The translations under genes were made by a program, and so were the position numbers. From CAZTDU01 sp050248795 (lineage in GTDB: Bacteria; Pseudomonadota; Gammaproteobacteria; Burkholderiales; SG8-39), in assembly GCA_050248795.1 (NCBI GenBank), contig JBFWRS010000032.1, forward strand, positions 1 to 43,458: a DNA stretch of 43,458 nucleotides, read 5' to 3'. This document shows, piece after piece, positions 33,207-40,235 of this stretch; position 1 is the first letter of the stretch, and every line of letters starts with the position of its first letter. The notes beneath the pieces were generated by a model. It had not been told where the DNA came from and did no database searches. It worked only from the letters and a program-made list of their open reading frames with translations.

Positions 33207-33922
33207 TGCGGCAGCGCGACGAACGGCCGCTGTCGTCCGTCCCGCCGTGGCTGTGGGCGGCGCTCGCGATCTTGTGCGCGGCGCAATTCAGCATCGTCGC
33301 CTGGCAGGAACGCGGCGCGCCCGAGGCCCGCGACCTGCCGCCCGCGCCCCGGCCGCAGGTGCTGCGCGCGCTCGCACTCGGCGAAACCGCGGCCCTTGCC
33401 CGCATCACCATGCTGTACCTGCAGGCCTTCGACTATCGTGGCCTGAACGCCCTGACCTATCGCGATCTGGACTACGCCAGGCTGCTGGATTGGCTGCGCG
33501 CGGTGCTCGCCACCGACCCAAAAAGCGAGTACGCACTTTTCTCCGCGGCCCGCGTCTATGCCGAGAATCCGGACCCCCACCGCAGCCGCGCGGCGCTGGC
33601 GCTGGTGCACGAAGCGTTCCTGGACGACCCTGATCGGCGCTGGCCCTGGCTCGCCCACGCCGCACTGCTGGCCAAGCACCAGCTGAAGGACCTGCCGCTG
33701 GCGCGCCGCTACGCCGCCGACGTGGCGCGGCTGGCCACGTCTGACGACGTCCCGGACTGGGCTCGCCAGATGGAGGTGTTCATCCTCGAGGACATGAACG
33801 AGCTCGAGGCGGCGAAGGTGCTGCTGGGGGGCATGCTGGCCGAAGGGCGCATCCGGGATCCGGCCGAGCGCAGGTTCCTCGAACTCAGGCTGAAGGAGCT
33901 GGAGCGGCGCGTCGGTGGATGA
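33206..33922 (+). CDS. Unrecognised membrane-anchored helical (TPR-like) protein linked to the ABC permease
   Basis: The function is not recognised. The 238 aa have a single N-terminal span (about 14-33, WLWAALAILCAAQFSIVAW) and a Pro-rich stretch. The rest is an alpha-helical region with repeat-like spacing: LDYARLLDWLRAVLATDP, YALFSAARVYAENPDPHRS, ALVHEAFLDDPDRRWPWLAH, LPLARRYAADVARLAT. This spacing suggests degenerate TPR or Sel1-like hairpins facing the periplasm. Translation is coupled to the permease (TGATG), so the two probably work together. It is followed by the sigma-54 promoter region. Confidence 0.75.
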   Translation: MRQRDERPLSSVPPWLWAALAILCAAQFSIVAWQERGAPEARDLPPAPRPQVLRALALGETAALARITMLYLQAFDYRGLNALTYRDLDYARLLDWLRAVLATDPKSEYALFSAARVYAENPDPHRSRAALALVHEAFLDDPDRRWPWLAHAALLAKHQLKDLPLARRYAADVARLATSDDVPDWARQMEVFILEDMNELEAAKVLLGGMLAEGRIRDPAERRFLELRLKELERRVGG

Positions 33923-33927
33923 AAGAA

Positions 33928-33971
33928 TGTCAAAATTGTTGAGGGACTGACGAAGCTGTCGGAAATCCGAC
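33928..33971 (+). promoter_or_regulatory. Two palindrome-like sites, putative enhancer (UAS) for the sigma-54 activator
   Basis: Site 2 is a perfect inverted repeat, GTCGGA-AA-TCCGAC (33958-33971). Site 1 is a looser one, TCAA-N5-TTGA (33930-33942). Both are preceded by or begin with TGTC followed by AA (33928 and 33957, 29 bases apart). Their centres lie near -115 and -86 relative to the inferred start at about 34051, the range where NtrC-family activators bind. Binding by the regulator at 16285-17736 is inference. Confidence 0.45.
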
Positions 33972-34024
33972 GATCTCGGGTCTCCAAAGCCCCGGAAACA
34001 CGCGCCTGGGGGGTGATTTACGCC

Positions 34025-34040
34025 TGGCACGGTGGTTGCT
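34025..34040 (+). promoter_or_regulatory. Sigma-54 (RpoN) promoter of the downstream prepilin gene
   Basis: TGGCACG-N4-TTGCT matches the -24/-12 consensus at every key base: GG at 34026-34027 and GC at 34038-34039, 12 bases apart. The predicted transcription start is near 34051, about 32 bases before the prepilin ATG. Upstream palindromes, a sigma-54 activator gene and rpoN itself in the window make this call strong. Confidence 0.9.
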
Positions 34041-34082
34041 TGAGAGTTGGCAGGGCCGCTACCGGCCCGAGGAGACAAGACC

Positions 34083-34781
34083 ATGAAACGAATGCAAAAA
34101 GGCTTCACCCTAGTAGAGATCGCCATCGTGCTGGTCATCATCGGCCTGCTGCTCGGCGGCATCCTGAAGGGCCAGGAGATGATCACCCAGGCCAAGATCA
34201 AGAACGCCATCGCGGACTTCTCCGGCATCTCGGCCGCGTACCACGGCTATGTAGACCGCTACAAGAAGATCCCCGGCGACGATCCCTGTGCCGGCACCGG
34301 CGCGGGACTGACCATGGGCAACTGCGGCACCACTACCGCGCGCTGGACCGGCGCCGAGGGTGGCGACGGCAATGGTGTACTGGGGGGCACATACAACTCT
34401 ACGGATGGAACCCAGGAGAGCCGCAAGTGGTGGGATCACCTGCGCCGCTCGGGCTTCGTGTCCGGCGTCGGCAACCAGCAGCCGTTCAACGCGCTCACCG
34501 GCATGATCGGCGTGCAGACCGGCGACGGGCAGGCAACCCCCGCAGCCACGCTCGTCGTCGGTACGGCCGGCTTTAGCGGCCTTATCATGTGCTCGGCCAA
34601 CCTGCCGGACAAGATCGCGATTTCGGTGGACACGCAGATGGACGATGGCGTGTCCAACAACGGCAGCGTGCGTGCGGTATTGCAGACTGCGCCGAACCCG
34701 AACATCGGCACCGCGCTGGCGCCGGTAGATTCATACCAGGAGACTGGGTCCAACGTGTACACGATCTGCCGTTCGCTGTAA
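34083..34781 (+). CDS. Type IV prepilin, probably the major MSHA-like pilin
   Basis: The very short leader MKRMQKG is followed by FTLVEIAIVLVIIGLLLGG, a perfect class III signal cut after Gly7 with Glu5 in the mature protein. After the helix comes YHGYVDRYKKIPGDDP, a block common in MshA-like and T2SS-like pilins, then a Gly/Thr-rich head. Cysteines at 69, 81 and later near the C-terminus (VYTICRSL) may form disulfide loops. ATG at 34083 is preceded by GAGGAG, and the gene has its own sigma-54 promoter and a strong terminator, as expected of an abundant, regulated subunit. Major-pilin status is inferred; 232 aa. Confidence 0.9.
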   Translation: MKRMQKGFTLVEIAIVLVIIGLLLGGILKGQEMITQAKIKNAIADFSGISAAYHGYVDRYKKIPGDDPCAGTGAGLTMGNCGTTTARWTGAEGGDGNGVLGGTYNSTDGTQESRKWWDHLRRSGFVSGVGNQQPFNALTGMIGVQTGDGQATPAATLVVGTAGFSGLIMCSANLPDKIAISVDTQMDDGVSNNGSVRAVLQTAPNPNIGTALAPVDSYQETGSNVYTICRSL

Positions 34782-34801
34782 GCCGCAGCCTCTGTCGCAG
34801 A

Positions 34802-34827
34802 AAAAAGCCGGCGCAAGCCGGCTTTTT
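34802..34827. terminator. Bidirectional intrinsic terminator between the prepilin and the KefB-like gene
   Basis: AGCCGGC (34806-34812), loop GCAA and GCCGGCT (34817-34823) form a perfect GC-rich stem. It is flanked by an A-run before and a T-run after, so it has U-tails for transcripts on both strands. It lies 20 bases after the prepilin stop and 15 bases after the convergent antiporter stop. Confidence 0.93.
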
Positions 34828-34841
34828 CGTTTGTGCCGCCG

Positions 34842-36818
34842 CTAGCCCTGCAGCAGCCGCAGTTCCGCGGCCGCCAGCACCTCCGGCACGCCCAGCAGCA
34901 CCACCACGTCGCCAGGTTCCAGGCGGCCGATCGCCGAGGGCGCGAGCTTGCCGGCGCCGCTGCGCTTCACCGCGGTGACCTGCGCGCCCAGGCCTTCGAA
35001 ACCGAGTTCGTCGATGCCGCGCCCGATCGCCCAGGCGCCGGCCGCGAGCGTCACCGGGTACAGGCGCGGGTGCGCCGACTCCATGGTGTCGGGCTCGTCG
35101 CTGGCGCCGTGAAACAGGCCGCGCAGCAGGCCGTAGTGCTCGTCGCGCACCTGGCGGATTCGCCGCATCACGCGGTTCAGCGGCACGCCTACCCAGACCA
35201 GCGTGTGCGAGGCGAGCATGAGCCCGGATTCGAAGGCCTCGGGCACCACCTCGGAGGCGCCCGCCGCGTTGAGCTTCTCGATGTCCGATTCGTCGCGCGC
35301 GCGCACGATGGCCGGCACCGCCGGGTTCAGCGCAAGCACGTGCGCGAGCACGCGGATCGACGCCGCGGGATCGGCGAAGGTCACCACCACCGCGGCCGCG
35401 CGCATGATGCCGGCGGCGACCAGCGCCTCGCGCCGCGCGGAATCGGCGAATACCACGGTGTCGCCGGCCAGCGCCGCCTCGCGCACGCGGTCGGGGTCCA
35501 GGTCCAGCGCGACGTAACGCACGCCCTCGGCTTCGAGCATGCGCGCGAGTCGCTGGCCGTTGCGGCCATAGCCGAGAATGATGACGTGGCGCTCGGTGCC
35601 GAAGGACTGCACCGCGATGCGGTGAAGTTCCAGCGAGCGCGCCATCCATTCGGAGCTGGTCAGGCGCAGCACGATGCGGTCGCTGGCGCCGATGATGAAC
35701 GGCGTCGCAAGCATCGACAGGATCATCGCCGCGAGCAGCGCCTGCGTGACCTCGTCCGGCGCGAGCTGCTGGCCGACGACCTGCGCCAGCAGCACGAAGC
35801 CGAACTCGCCCCCCTGCGCCAGCGCAAGCCCGGTGCGCAGCGCGGTTCCGGTCACGGCGCCGAACGCGCGCGCGAGCAGCGCGATCAGCAGGAACTTGGC
35901 GCCGACGAGCAGCAGCACCAGCAGCAGCACCAGCCAGGGCTTGGCCGCCACCAGCTGCAGGTCGAGCATCATGCCGACGGTGACGAAAAAGAGTCCCAGC
36001 AGCACGTCGCGGAACGGCTTGATGTCCTCCTCGACCTGATAGCGGAACTCGGTCTCCGATATCAGCATGCCGGCGAGGAAAGCCCCGAGCGCGAGCGACA
36101 GGCCGGCGATGCCGGTGATGAAGGCGAGCCCGACGGTGATGAAAAGCACGTTCAGCACGAAGAGCTCGGTGGACTTGCGCCGTGCGACGATGCCGAACCA
36201 GGCGCGCATCAGGCGCGGCCCCACGAGGATCAGCACCGCGAGCACGGCAGCGGCCTTGGCCAGCGCGAACGCGATCTGCACGCCGATCTCCCCGGGCGGC
36301 TGGCCAAGCGCGGGCACCAGGATCAGCAGCGGCACCACCGCCAGGTCCTGGAACAGCAGCACGCCGACGATGTCGCGGCCGTGCGGGGTATCGAGCTCCA
36401 GCCGCTCGGCGAGGATCTTCATCACCACCGCCGTCGATGACATCGCGATCACGCCGCCCAGCGCCAGCCCGGTCTGCCAGCTGCCGCCGAACGCGATCGA
36501 CGCGCCGACGCTCGCCGATATCGTCGCCGCCACCTGCGCAAGTCCGAGGCCGAACACCGCGCGGCGCATGACGCGCAGCTTGGGCAGGCTGAACTCCAGC
36601 CCGATGGAAAACATCAGGAACACGAAGCCGAACTCGGCCAGGTGCCGCGTCTCGTTGCTGTCGGCAACCAGCCCCAGCGCGTACGGCCCGAGCGCGACGC
36701 CGGTGGCGAGGTAGCCGATCATCGGCGGCAGGCGCAGGAAACGGCAGGCGACGACCGCGAGCACGCCGCAAGCGAGAAGCGCAAGCACGGGCAACAGGGC
36801 CAGACCGGTGGAATCCAT
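34842..36818 (-). CDS. KefB/YbaL-type monovalent cation:proton antiporter with RCK domains
   Basis: This is a CPA2-family transporter of 658 aa. The membrane domain spans about residues 5-385, with LPPMIGYLATGVALGP, SIGLEFSLPKL (71-81), the LLFQDLAVVPLL helix and ALAQGGEFGFVLL. It is followed by a TrkA-N/RCK domain (about 410-525) with the nucleotide-binding motif HVIILGYGRNGQRLA, and by a TrkA-C domain (about 570-655). It likely exchanges K+ or Na+ for protons. Next to kdsD, E. coli has the unrelated antiporter yrbG, so this may be a positional replacement. It is divergent from kdsD with a 37-base gap and shares a terminator with the prepilin gene. Confidence 0.92.
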   Translation of the reverse strand: MDSTGLALLPVLALLACGVLAVVACRFLRLPPMIGYLATGVALGPYALGLVADSNETRHLAEFGFVFLMFSIGLEFSLPKLRVMRRAVFGLGLAQVAATISASVGASIAFGGSWQTGLALGGVIAMSSTAVVMKILAERLELDTPHGRDIVGVLLFQDLAVVPLLILVPALGQPPGEIGVQIAFALAKAAAVLAVLILVGPRLMRAWFGIVARRKSTELFVLNVLFITVGLAFITGIAGLSLALGAFLAGMLISETEFRYQVEEDIKPFRDVLLGLFFVTVGMMLDLQLVAAKPWLVLLLVLLLVGAKFLLIALLARAFGAVTGTALRTGLALAQGGEFGFVLLAQVVGQQLAPDEVTQALLAAMILSMLATPFIIGASDRIVLRLTSSEWMARSLELHRIAVQSFGTERHVIILGYGRNGQRLARMLEAEGVRYVALDLDPDRVREAALAGDTVVFADSARREALVAAGIMRAAAVVVTFADPAASIRVLAHVLALNPAVPAIVRARDESDIEKLNAAGASEVVPEAFESGLMLASHTLVWVGVPLNRVMRRIRQVRDEHYGLLRGLFHGASDEPDTMESAHPRLYPVTLAAGAWAIGRGIDELGFEGLGAQVTAVKRSGAGKLAPSAIGRLEPGDVVVLLGVPEVLAAAELRLLQG

Positions 36819-36840
36819 CAGGGGGCGGGGAGGGGGCAGA

Positions 36841-36849
36841 TGCGATAAT
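36841..36849 (+). promoter_or_regulatory. Candidate extended -10 promoter for kdsD
   Basis: TGCGATAAT matches the extended -10 element (TGn followed by a TATAAT-like hexamer). It ends 6 bases before the kdsD ATG at 36856, so the message would have almost no leader. No -35 box is apparent. Confidence 0.4.
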
Positions 36850-36855
36850 AAGCGA

Positions 36856-37830
36856 ATGGGACCGCGTCACACCGCCCTCGAGCTCGCGCAGCGCGTACTC
36901 GCCATCGAGGCAGACGCGGTGCGCGCGCTGATCCCTCGCCTGGACGAGCGCTTTCTCGCCGCGGTTTCGCTGGTGCTCGAATGCCGCGGCCGGGTGATCG
37001 TCAGCGGCATCGGCAAGTCCGGGCACATCGCGCGCAAGATCGCCTCGACCATGGCGAGCACCGGCACCCCGGCCTACTTCGTGCACCCCGCGGAGGCGAA
37101 CCACGGCGATCTCGGCATCGTGCAGCCGGACGACATCCTGATCGGACTCTCCAATTCGGGCGAATCCGCCGAGCTGCTGTCGATCGTGCCGCTCCTGAAG
37201 CGCAGGGGCGCGAAGCTGATCGCCATCACCGGCAACGCCGGGTCGCAACTCGCGCGCGAAGCCGACGTGCACCTGGACGCTGCGGTAGAGCAGGAGGCCT
37301 GCCCGCTGAACCTCGCGCCGACCGCCAGCACCACCGCCGCGCTGGCGCTGGGCGACGCGCTCGCGGTCGCGCTGCTGGACGCGCGCGGCTTCTCGGCGGA
37401 CGATTTCGCGCGCTCGCATCCGGGCGGCGCGCTCGGGCGCAAGCTGCTCACGCACGTGTCGGACGTGATGCGCACCGGCAAGGACCTGCCCTCGGTGCCG
37501 GATTCCGCGTCGCTGAAGCAGGCAGTGCTCGAAATGTCGCGCGGCCGCATGGGCATGACCGCCGTGCTGGACCCCGCCGGCCGGGTGCGCGGCATCTTTA
37601 CCGACGGCGACCTGCGCCGCGGGCTTGAACGGGTCGCGGACTTCGGCGCCGCGCGGGTCGCGGAGCTGATGAGCGCAAACCCGCGCGTGATCCGTCCGGA
37701 GGCGCTCGCGGTCGAGGCGGTGCGGGTGATGGAGCACCACAAGGTGAACCAGCTGCTGGTGGTAGACGAAGCAGGGACGCTGGTGGGGGCGCTGAACATG
37801 CATGACCTCTTCCGTGCCAGGGTGATCTGA
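36856..37830 (+). CDS. kdsD: D-arabinose-5-phosphate isomerase KdsD
   Basis: KdsD converts ribulose-5-phosphate to arabinose-5-phosphate, the first step to Kdo of the LPS core. The SIS domain (about 35-170) has SGIGKSGHIARKIASTMASTGT and LSNSGESAELL; two CBS domains (about 200-324) follow, with MRTGKDLPSV and GIFTDGDLRRGLER. Start MGPRHTALEL at 36856 gives 324 aa; the frame is open a further 16 codons upstream, but that region overlaps the divergent gene. KdsC follows 5 bases later. Confidence 0.97.
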   Translation: MGPRHTALELAQRVLAIEADAVRALIPRLDERFLAAVSLVLECRGRVIVSGIGKSGHIARKIASTMASTGTPAYFVHPAEANHGDLGIVQPDDILIGLSNSGESAELLSIVPLLKRRGAKLIAITGNAGSQLAREADVHLDAAVEQEACPLNLAPTASTTAALALGDALAVALLDARGFSADDFARSHPGGALGRKLLTHVSDVMRTGKDLPSVPDSASLKQAVLEMSRGRMGMTAVLDPAGRVRGIFTDGDLRRGLERVADFGAARVAELMSANPRVIRPEALAVEAVRVMEHHKVNQLLVVDEAGTLVGALNMHDLFRARVI

Positions 37831-37835
37831 CGCCG

Positions 37836-38366
37836 ATGACGCGCAGCGCCGCCACCCGCGCCAGGCGCGTACGCCTGATGATCTTCGATGTCGACGGCGT
37901 CATGACCGACGGACGGCTCTGGTACGGCCCGGGCGGCGAGCAGTTGAAGGCGTTCAGCGTGCTGGACGGCCACGGCATCAAGCTGCTGGCGGCGAGCGGC
38001 GTCGCCACGGCGATCCTGTCGGGGCGCAGCTCGCGCGCGCTGGCGCGCCGTGCCGCCGAGCTCGGCGTGCCGCACGTGCTCGCCGGCGTCGAGGACAAGC
38101 GCGCGGGCCTGGACCGGCTGCTCGAGCGCACGCGCGTCGACGCATCGTCCGCCGGCTACATGGGCGACGACGTGGTCGACCTGCCGGCGATGCGGCGCTG
38201 CGGCTTCGCGTGCGCGCCGGCGAGCGCGCACGCGCTGGTGCGCCGGCACGCGCACTACACGTCGCGCGCGCGCGGCGGCGAGGGCGCGGTGCGCGACGCG
38301 TGCGAATTCATCATGCGCGCGCAGGGCACGCTCGCCGCGGCGCTTGCGCCCTACCTCGCGCGATGA
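37836..38366 (+). CDS. kdsC: 3-deoxy-D-manno-octulosonate-8-phosphate phosphatase KdsC
   Basis: KdsC is a C0-type HAD phosphatase that dephosphorylates Kdo-8-phosphate. The catalytic motif is MIFDVDGVMTDG, with nucleophile D18 and D20; motif II lies in ILSGRSS and motif III in YMGDDVVDLPAM. Its 176 aa without a cap domain fit the tetrameric KdsC family. ATG follows kdsD by 5 bases, and the stop overlaps lptC as ATGA. Confidence 0.97.
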   Translation: MTRSAATRARRVRLMIFDVDGVMTDGRLWYGPGGEQLKAFSVLDGHGIKLLAASGVATAILSGRSSRALARRAAELGVPHVLAGVEDKRAGLDRLLERTRVDASSAGYMGDDVVDLPAMRRCGFACAPASAHALVRRHAHYTSRARGGEGAVRDACEFIMRAQGTLAAALAPYLAR

Positions 38367-38938
38367 AGGGCGCAGCGGACCGCGCGTTCCCGCTGGCGCT
38401 GATGCTCGCGCTCGCGCTGCTGACGTTCTGGCTAGACCGCACCGTGCGCGAAGAGGACGCGGTCGCGCTTCCGCAGCGGCACGACCCCGATTACATCGTC
38501 AGCAACTTCACCGTCACGAACTACAATCGCGACGGGAAGGTGGAGTCCACGCTGACCGCGAGGAAGATGACCCACTATCCGGATGACGATTCGACCGAAC
38601 TGGAGTTTCCGCACGTGGTGCAGACCAAGCCAGGAGAGCCGCGCATGACGCTCACCGCCGACCGCGGCGCGCTGTCGCACGACGGCGTCGACGTGTTCCT
38701 GCGCGACAACGTGGTGCTGGTGCGCGAGGCGCACGAGGCGACGCCTGAGCAGCGCGTGACCAGCCCGTTCCTGCACCTGGTGCGCGAGAGATCGCTGGTG
38801 CGCACCGACCGCGAGGTGCTGATCTACCAGCAGGATCGCGAGCTCGCCGGCCGCGGCATGGTCTACAACAACGATACCGGGCAGTTCCTGCTGCACGAGC
38901 GCGTGCGCGGACGCTTCGACCCGAGGAAGCCGCAGTGA
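38363..38938 (+). CDS. lptC: LPS export protein LptC
   Basis: LptC is the bitopic inner-membrane protein that passes LPS from LptBFG to LptA. It has one N-terminal span (about 8-25, FPLALMLALALLTFWLD). A periplasmic beta-jellyroll follows, with DYIVSNFTVTNYNRDGKVESTLTARKMTHYPDDDSTELEFP, the standard LptC opening, and repeated strands ending YNNDTGQFLLHERVRGRF (short blocks of one domain). The length is 191 aa. Overlaps of 4 bases on both sides indicate coupled translation with kdsC and lptA. Confidence 0.93.
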   Translation: MKGAADRAFPLALMLALALLTFWLDRTVREEDAVALPQRHDPDYIVSNFTVTNYNRDGKVESTLTARKMTHYPDDDSTELEFPHVVQTKPGEPRMTLTADRGALSHDGVDVFLRDNVVLVREAHEATPEQRVTSPFLHLVRERSLVRTDREVLIYQQDRELAGRGMVYNNDTGQFLLHERVRGRFDPRKPQ

Positions 38939-39516
38939 AGGCGCCGGCGCTCGCCTCCATGCTGGCAGCGGCGCTGCTGTCGGCGCTCGCATCGCCCGCG
39001 TTTGCCGAAAAGGCCGACCGGGACAAGCCCACGCAGATCGAGGCGAACCGCATGAGCGCGGACGACGTGCGCCGCGTCAACATCTTCGAGGGCAGCGTCG
39101 TGCTCACCAAGGGCACGATCACGGTTCGTGCGGACCGCATCGTCGTGCGCCAGGACCCGGAGGGCTTCCAGATTTCGGTGGCCACGGGCAAGCCGGTGCG
39201 CTTCCGGCAGAAGCAGGAGCCCAAGGGCGACCAGGAAGGCCAGTGGATGGAAGGAGAGGCGCTGAGGATAGAGATCGACGACCGGAACGAGAAGGTCGAG
39301 CTGTTCGACCAGGCCTGGGTGCAGCGCGGCGGCGACGAGGTCAAGGGCGACTACATCTTCATCGACCAGCGCACCGACTTCTTTTCCGTGAAGAGCGCCG
39401 GCAGCGGCGCGCCCGCGGGCTCGACCGGGCGCGTGCGCGCGGTGATCCAGCCCAGGGGCAAGCCCGAGCCGCCCGCCGCGCCATCGCCGCCGGGCAGCGC
39501 GACGCCAGGGAAATGA
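38935..39516 (+). CDS. lptA: Periplasmic LPS transport protein LptA
   Basis: LptA forms the periplasmic bridge carrying LPS to the outer membrane. It has a signal peptide (1-24, SALASPAFA) and then an OstA/LptA jellyroll: KPTQIEANRMSADDV, NIFEGSVVLTKGTITVRADRIVV, and DQAWVQRGGDEVKGDYIFID. The Pro/Gly-rich tail (about 160-193) is variable in the family. GTG start at 38935 overlaps the lptC stop (GTGA), and the 3' end overlaps lptB (ATGA). 193 aa. Confidence 0.94.
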   Translation: MKAPALASMLAAALLSALASPAFAEKADRDKPTQIEANRMSADDVRRVNIFEGSVVLTKGTITVRADRIVVRQDPEGFQISVATGKPVRFRQKQEPKGDQEGQWMEGEALRIEIDDRNEKVELFDQAWVQRGGDEVKGDYIFIDQRTDFFSVKSAGSGAPAGSTGRVRAVIQPRGKPEPPAAPSPPGSATPGK

Positions 39517-40235
39517 GCCTCCTGCGCGCGGAGCGCCTGCGCAAGCGCTACAAGTCGCGCACCGTGGTACAGGATGTCGCGCTGGAGGTTTCCAGCGGCG
39601 AGGTGATCGGCCTGCTCGGCCCGAACGGGGCCGGCAAGACGACGTGCTTCTACATGATCGTCGGGCTGATCCCGGTGGACAGCGGGCGCATACACCTGGA
39701 CGGCGGCGAGATCACGCACCTGCCGATCCACCGCCGCGCGCGGCTCGGCATCTCGTACCTGCCGCAGGAGAACTCGGTGTTCCGCCGCCTGTCGGTCGAA
39801 GAGAACGTGCAGGCGGTGCTGGAATTGCAGGGCATGCAGGGCGAGCCGCTCGAGGCAAGGCTTGCCGAGCTGCTGCGGGACCTGAACATCCTGCACCTGC
39901 GCAAGCACGCGGCGCTGTCGCTGTCGGGCGGCGAGCGGCGGCGCCTGGAGATCGCGCGCGCGCTCGGGACGCGCCCCGCATTCATCCTGCTGGACGAGCC
40001 GTTCGCCGGCGTGGACCCGATCGCCGTGCTCGACATCCAGCGCATCATCCGCTTCCTCAGGGAACGCGGCATCGGCGTGCTGATCACCGATCACAACGTG
40101 CGCGAGACGCTCGGCATCTGCGACCGCGCCTACATCATCAACGAAGGCGCGGTGCTCGCCTCGGGCCGGCCGGAGGAGATCGTCGGCAACGAGAACGTAC
40201 GCCGCGTCTACCTGGGCGAGCACTTCCGCATGTAA
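39513..40235 (+). CDS. lptB: LPS export ABC transporter ATPase LptB
   Basis: LptB powers LPS extraction with LptFG. It has Walker A GPNGAGKTT (36-44), the LptB-specific YLPQENSVFRRLSVEENV, signature LSGGERRRLEIARAL, Walker B FILLDEPFAGVDPIAV and the switch ITDHNVRETL. ATG at 39513 overlaps lptA by 4 bases, and its TAA overlaps the rpoN ATG by one base. LptF and LptG are not in the window. 240 aa. Confidence 0.97.
   Translation: MSLLRAERLRKRYKSRTVVQDVALEVSSGEVIGLLGPNGAGKTTCFYMIVGLIPVDSGRIHLDGGEITHLPIHRRARLGISYLPQENSVFRRLSVEENVQAVLELQGMQGEPLEARLAELLRDLNILHLRKHAALSLSGGERRRLEIARALGTRPAFILLDEPFAGVDPIAVLDIQRIIRFLRERGIGVLITDHNVRETLGICDRAYIINEGAVLASGRPEEIVGNENVRRVYLGEHFRM

Noticed and set aside
33958..33971. 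GTCGGA-AA-TCCGAC as a transcription terminator for the preceding gene
   Set aside because: The loop would be only two bases and no T-run follows. Its location upstream of a sigma-54 promoter fits a protein-binding site better.
34585..37803. Very long stop-free frame (over 1000 codons) on the minus strand running across pilin, antiporter and kdsD
   Set aside because: It is antisense or out of frame to three genes with clear family motifs, is Arg/Ala/Gly-rich, and shows no recognisable domain. Long open shadow frames are expected at this GC content.
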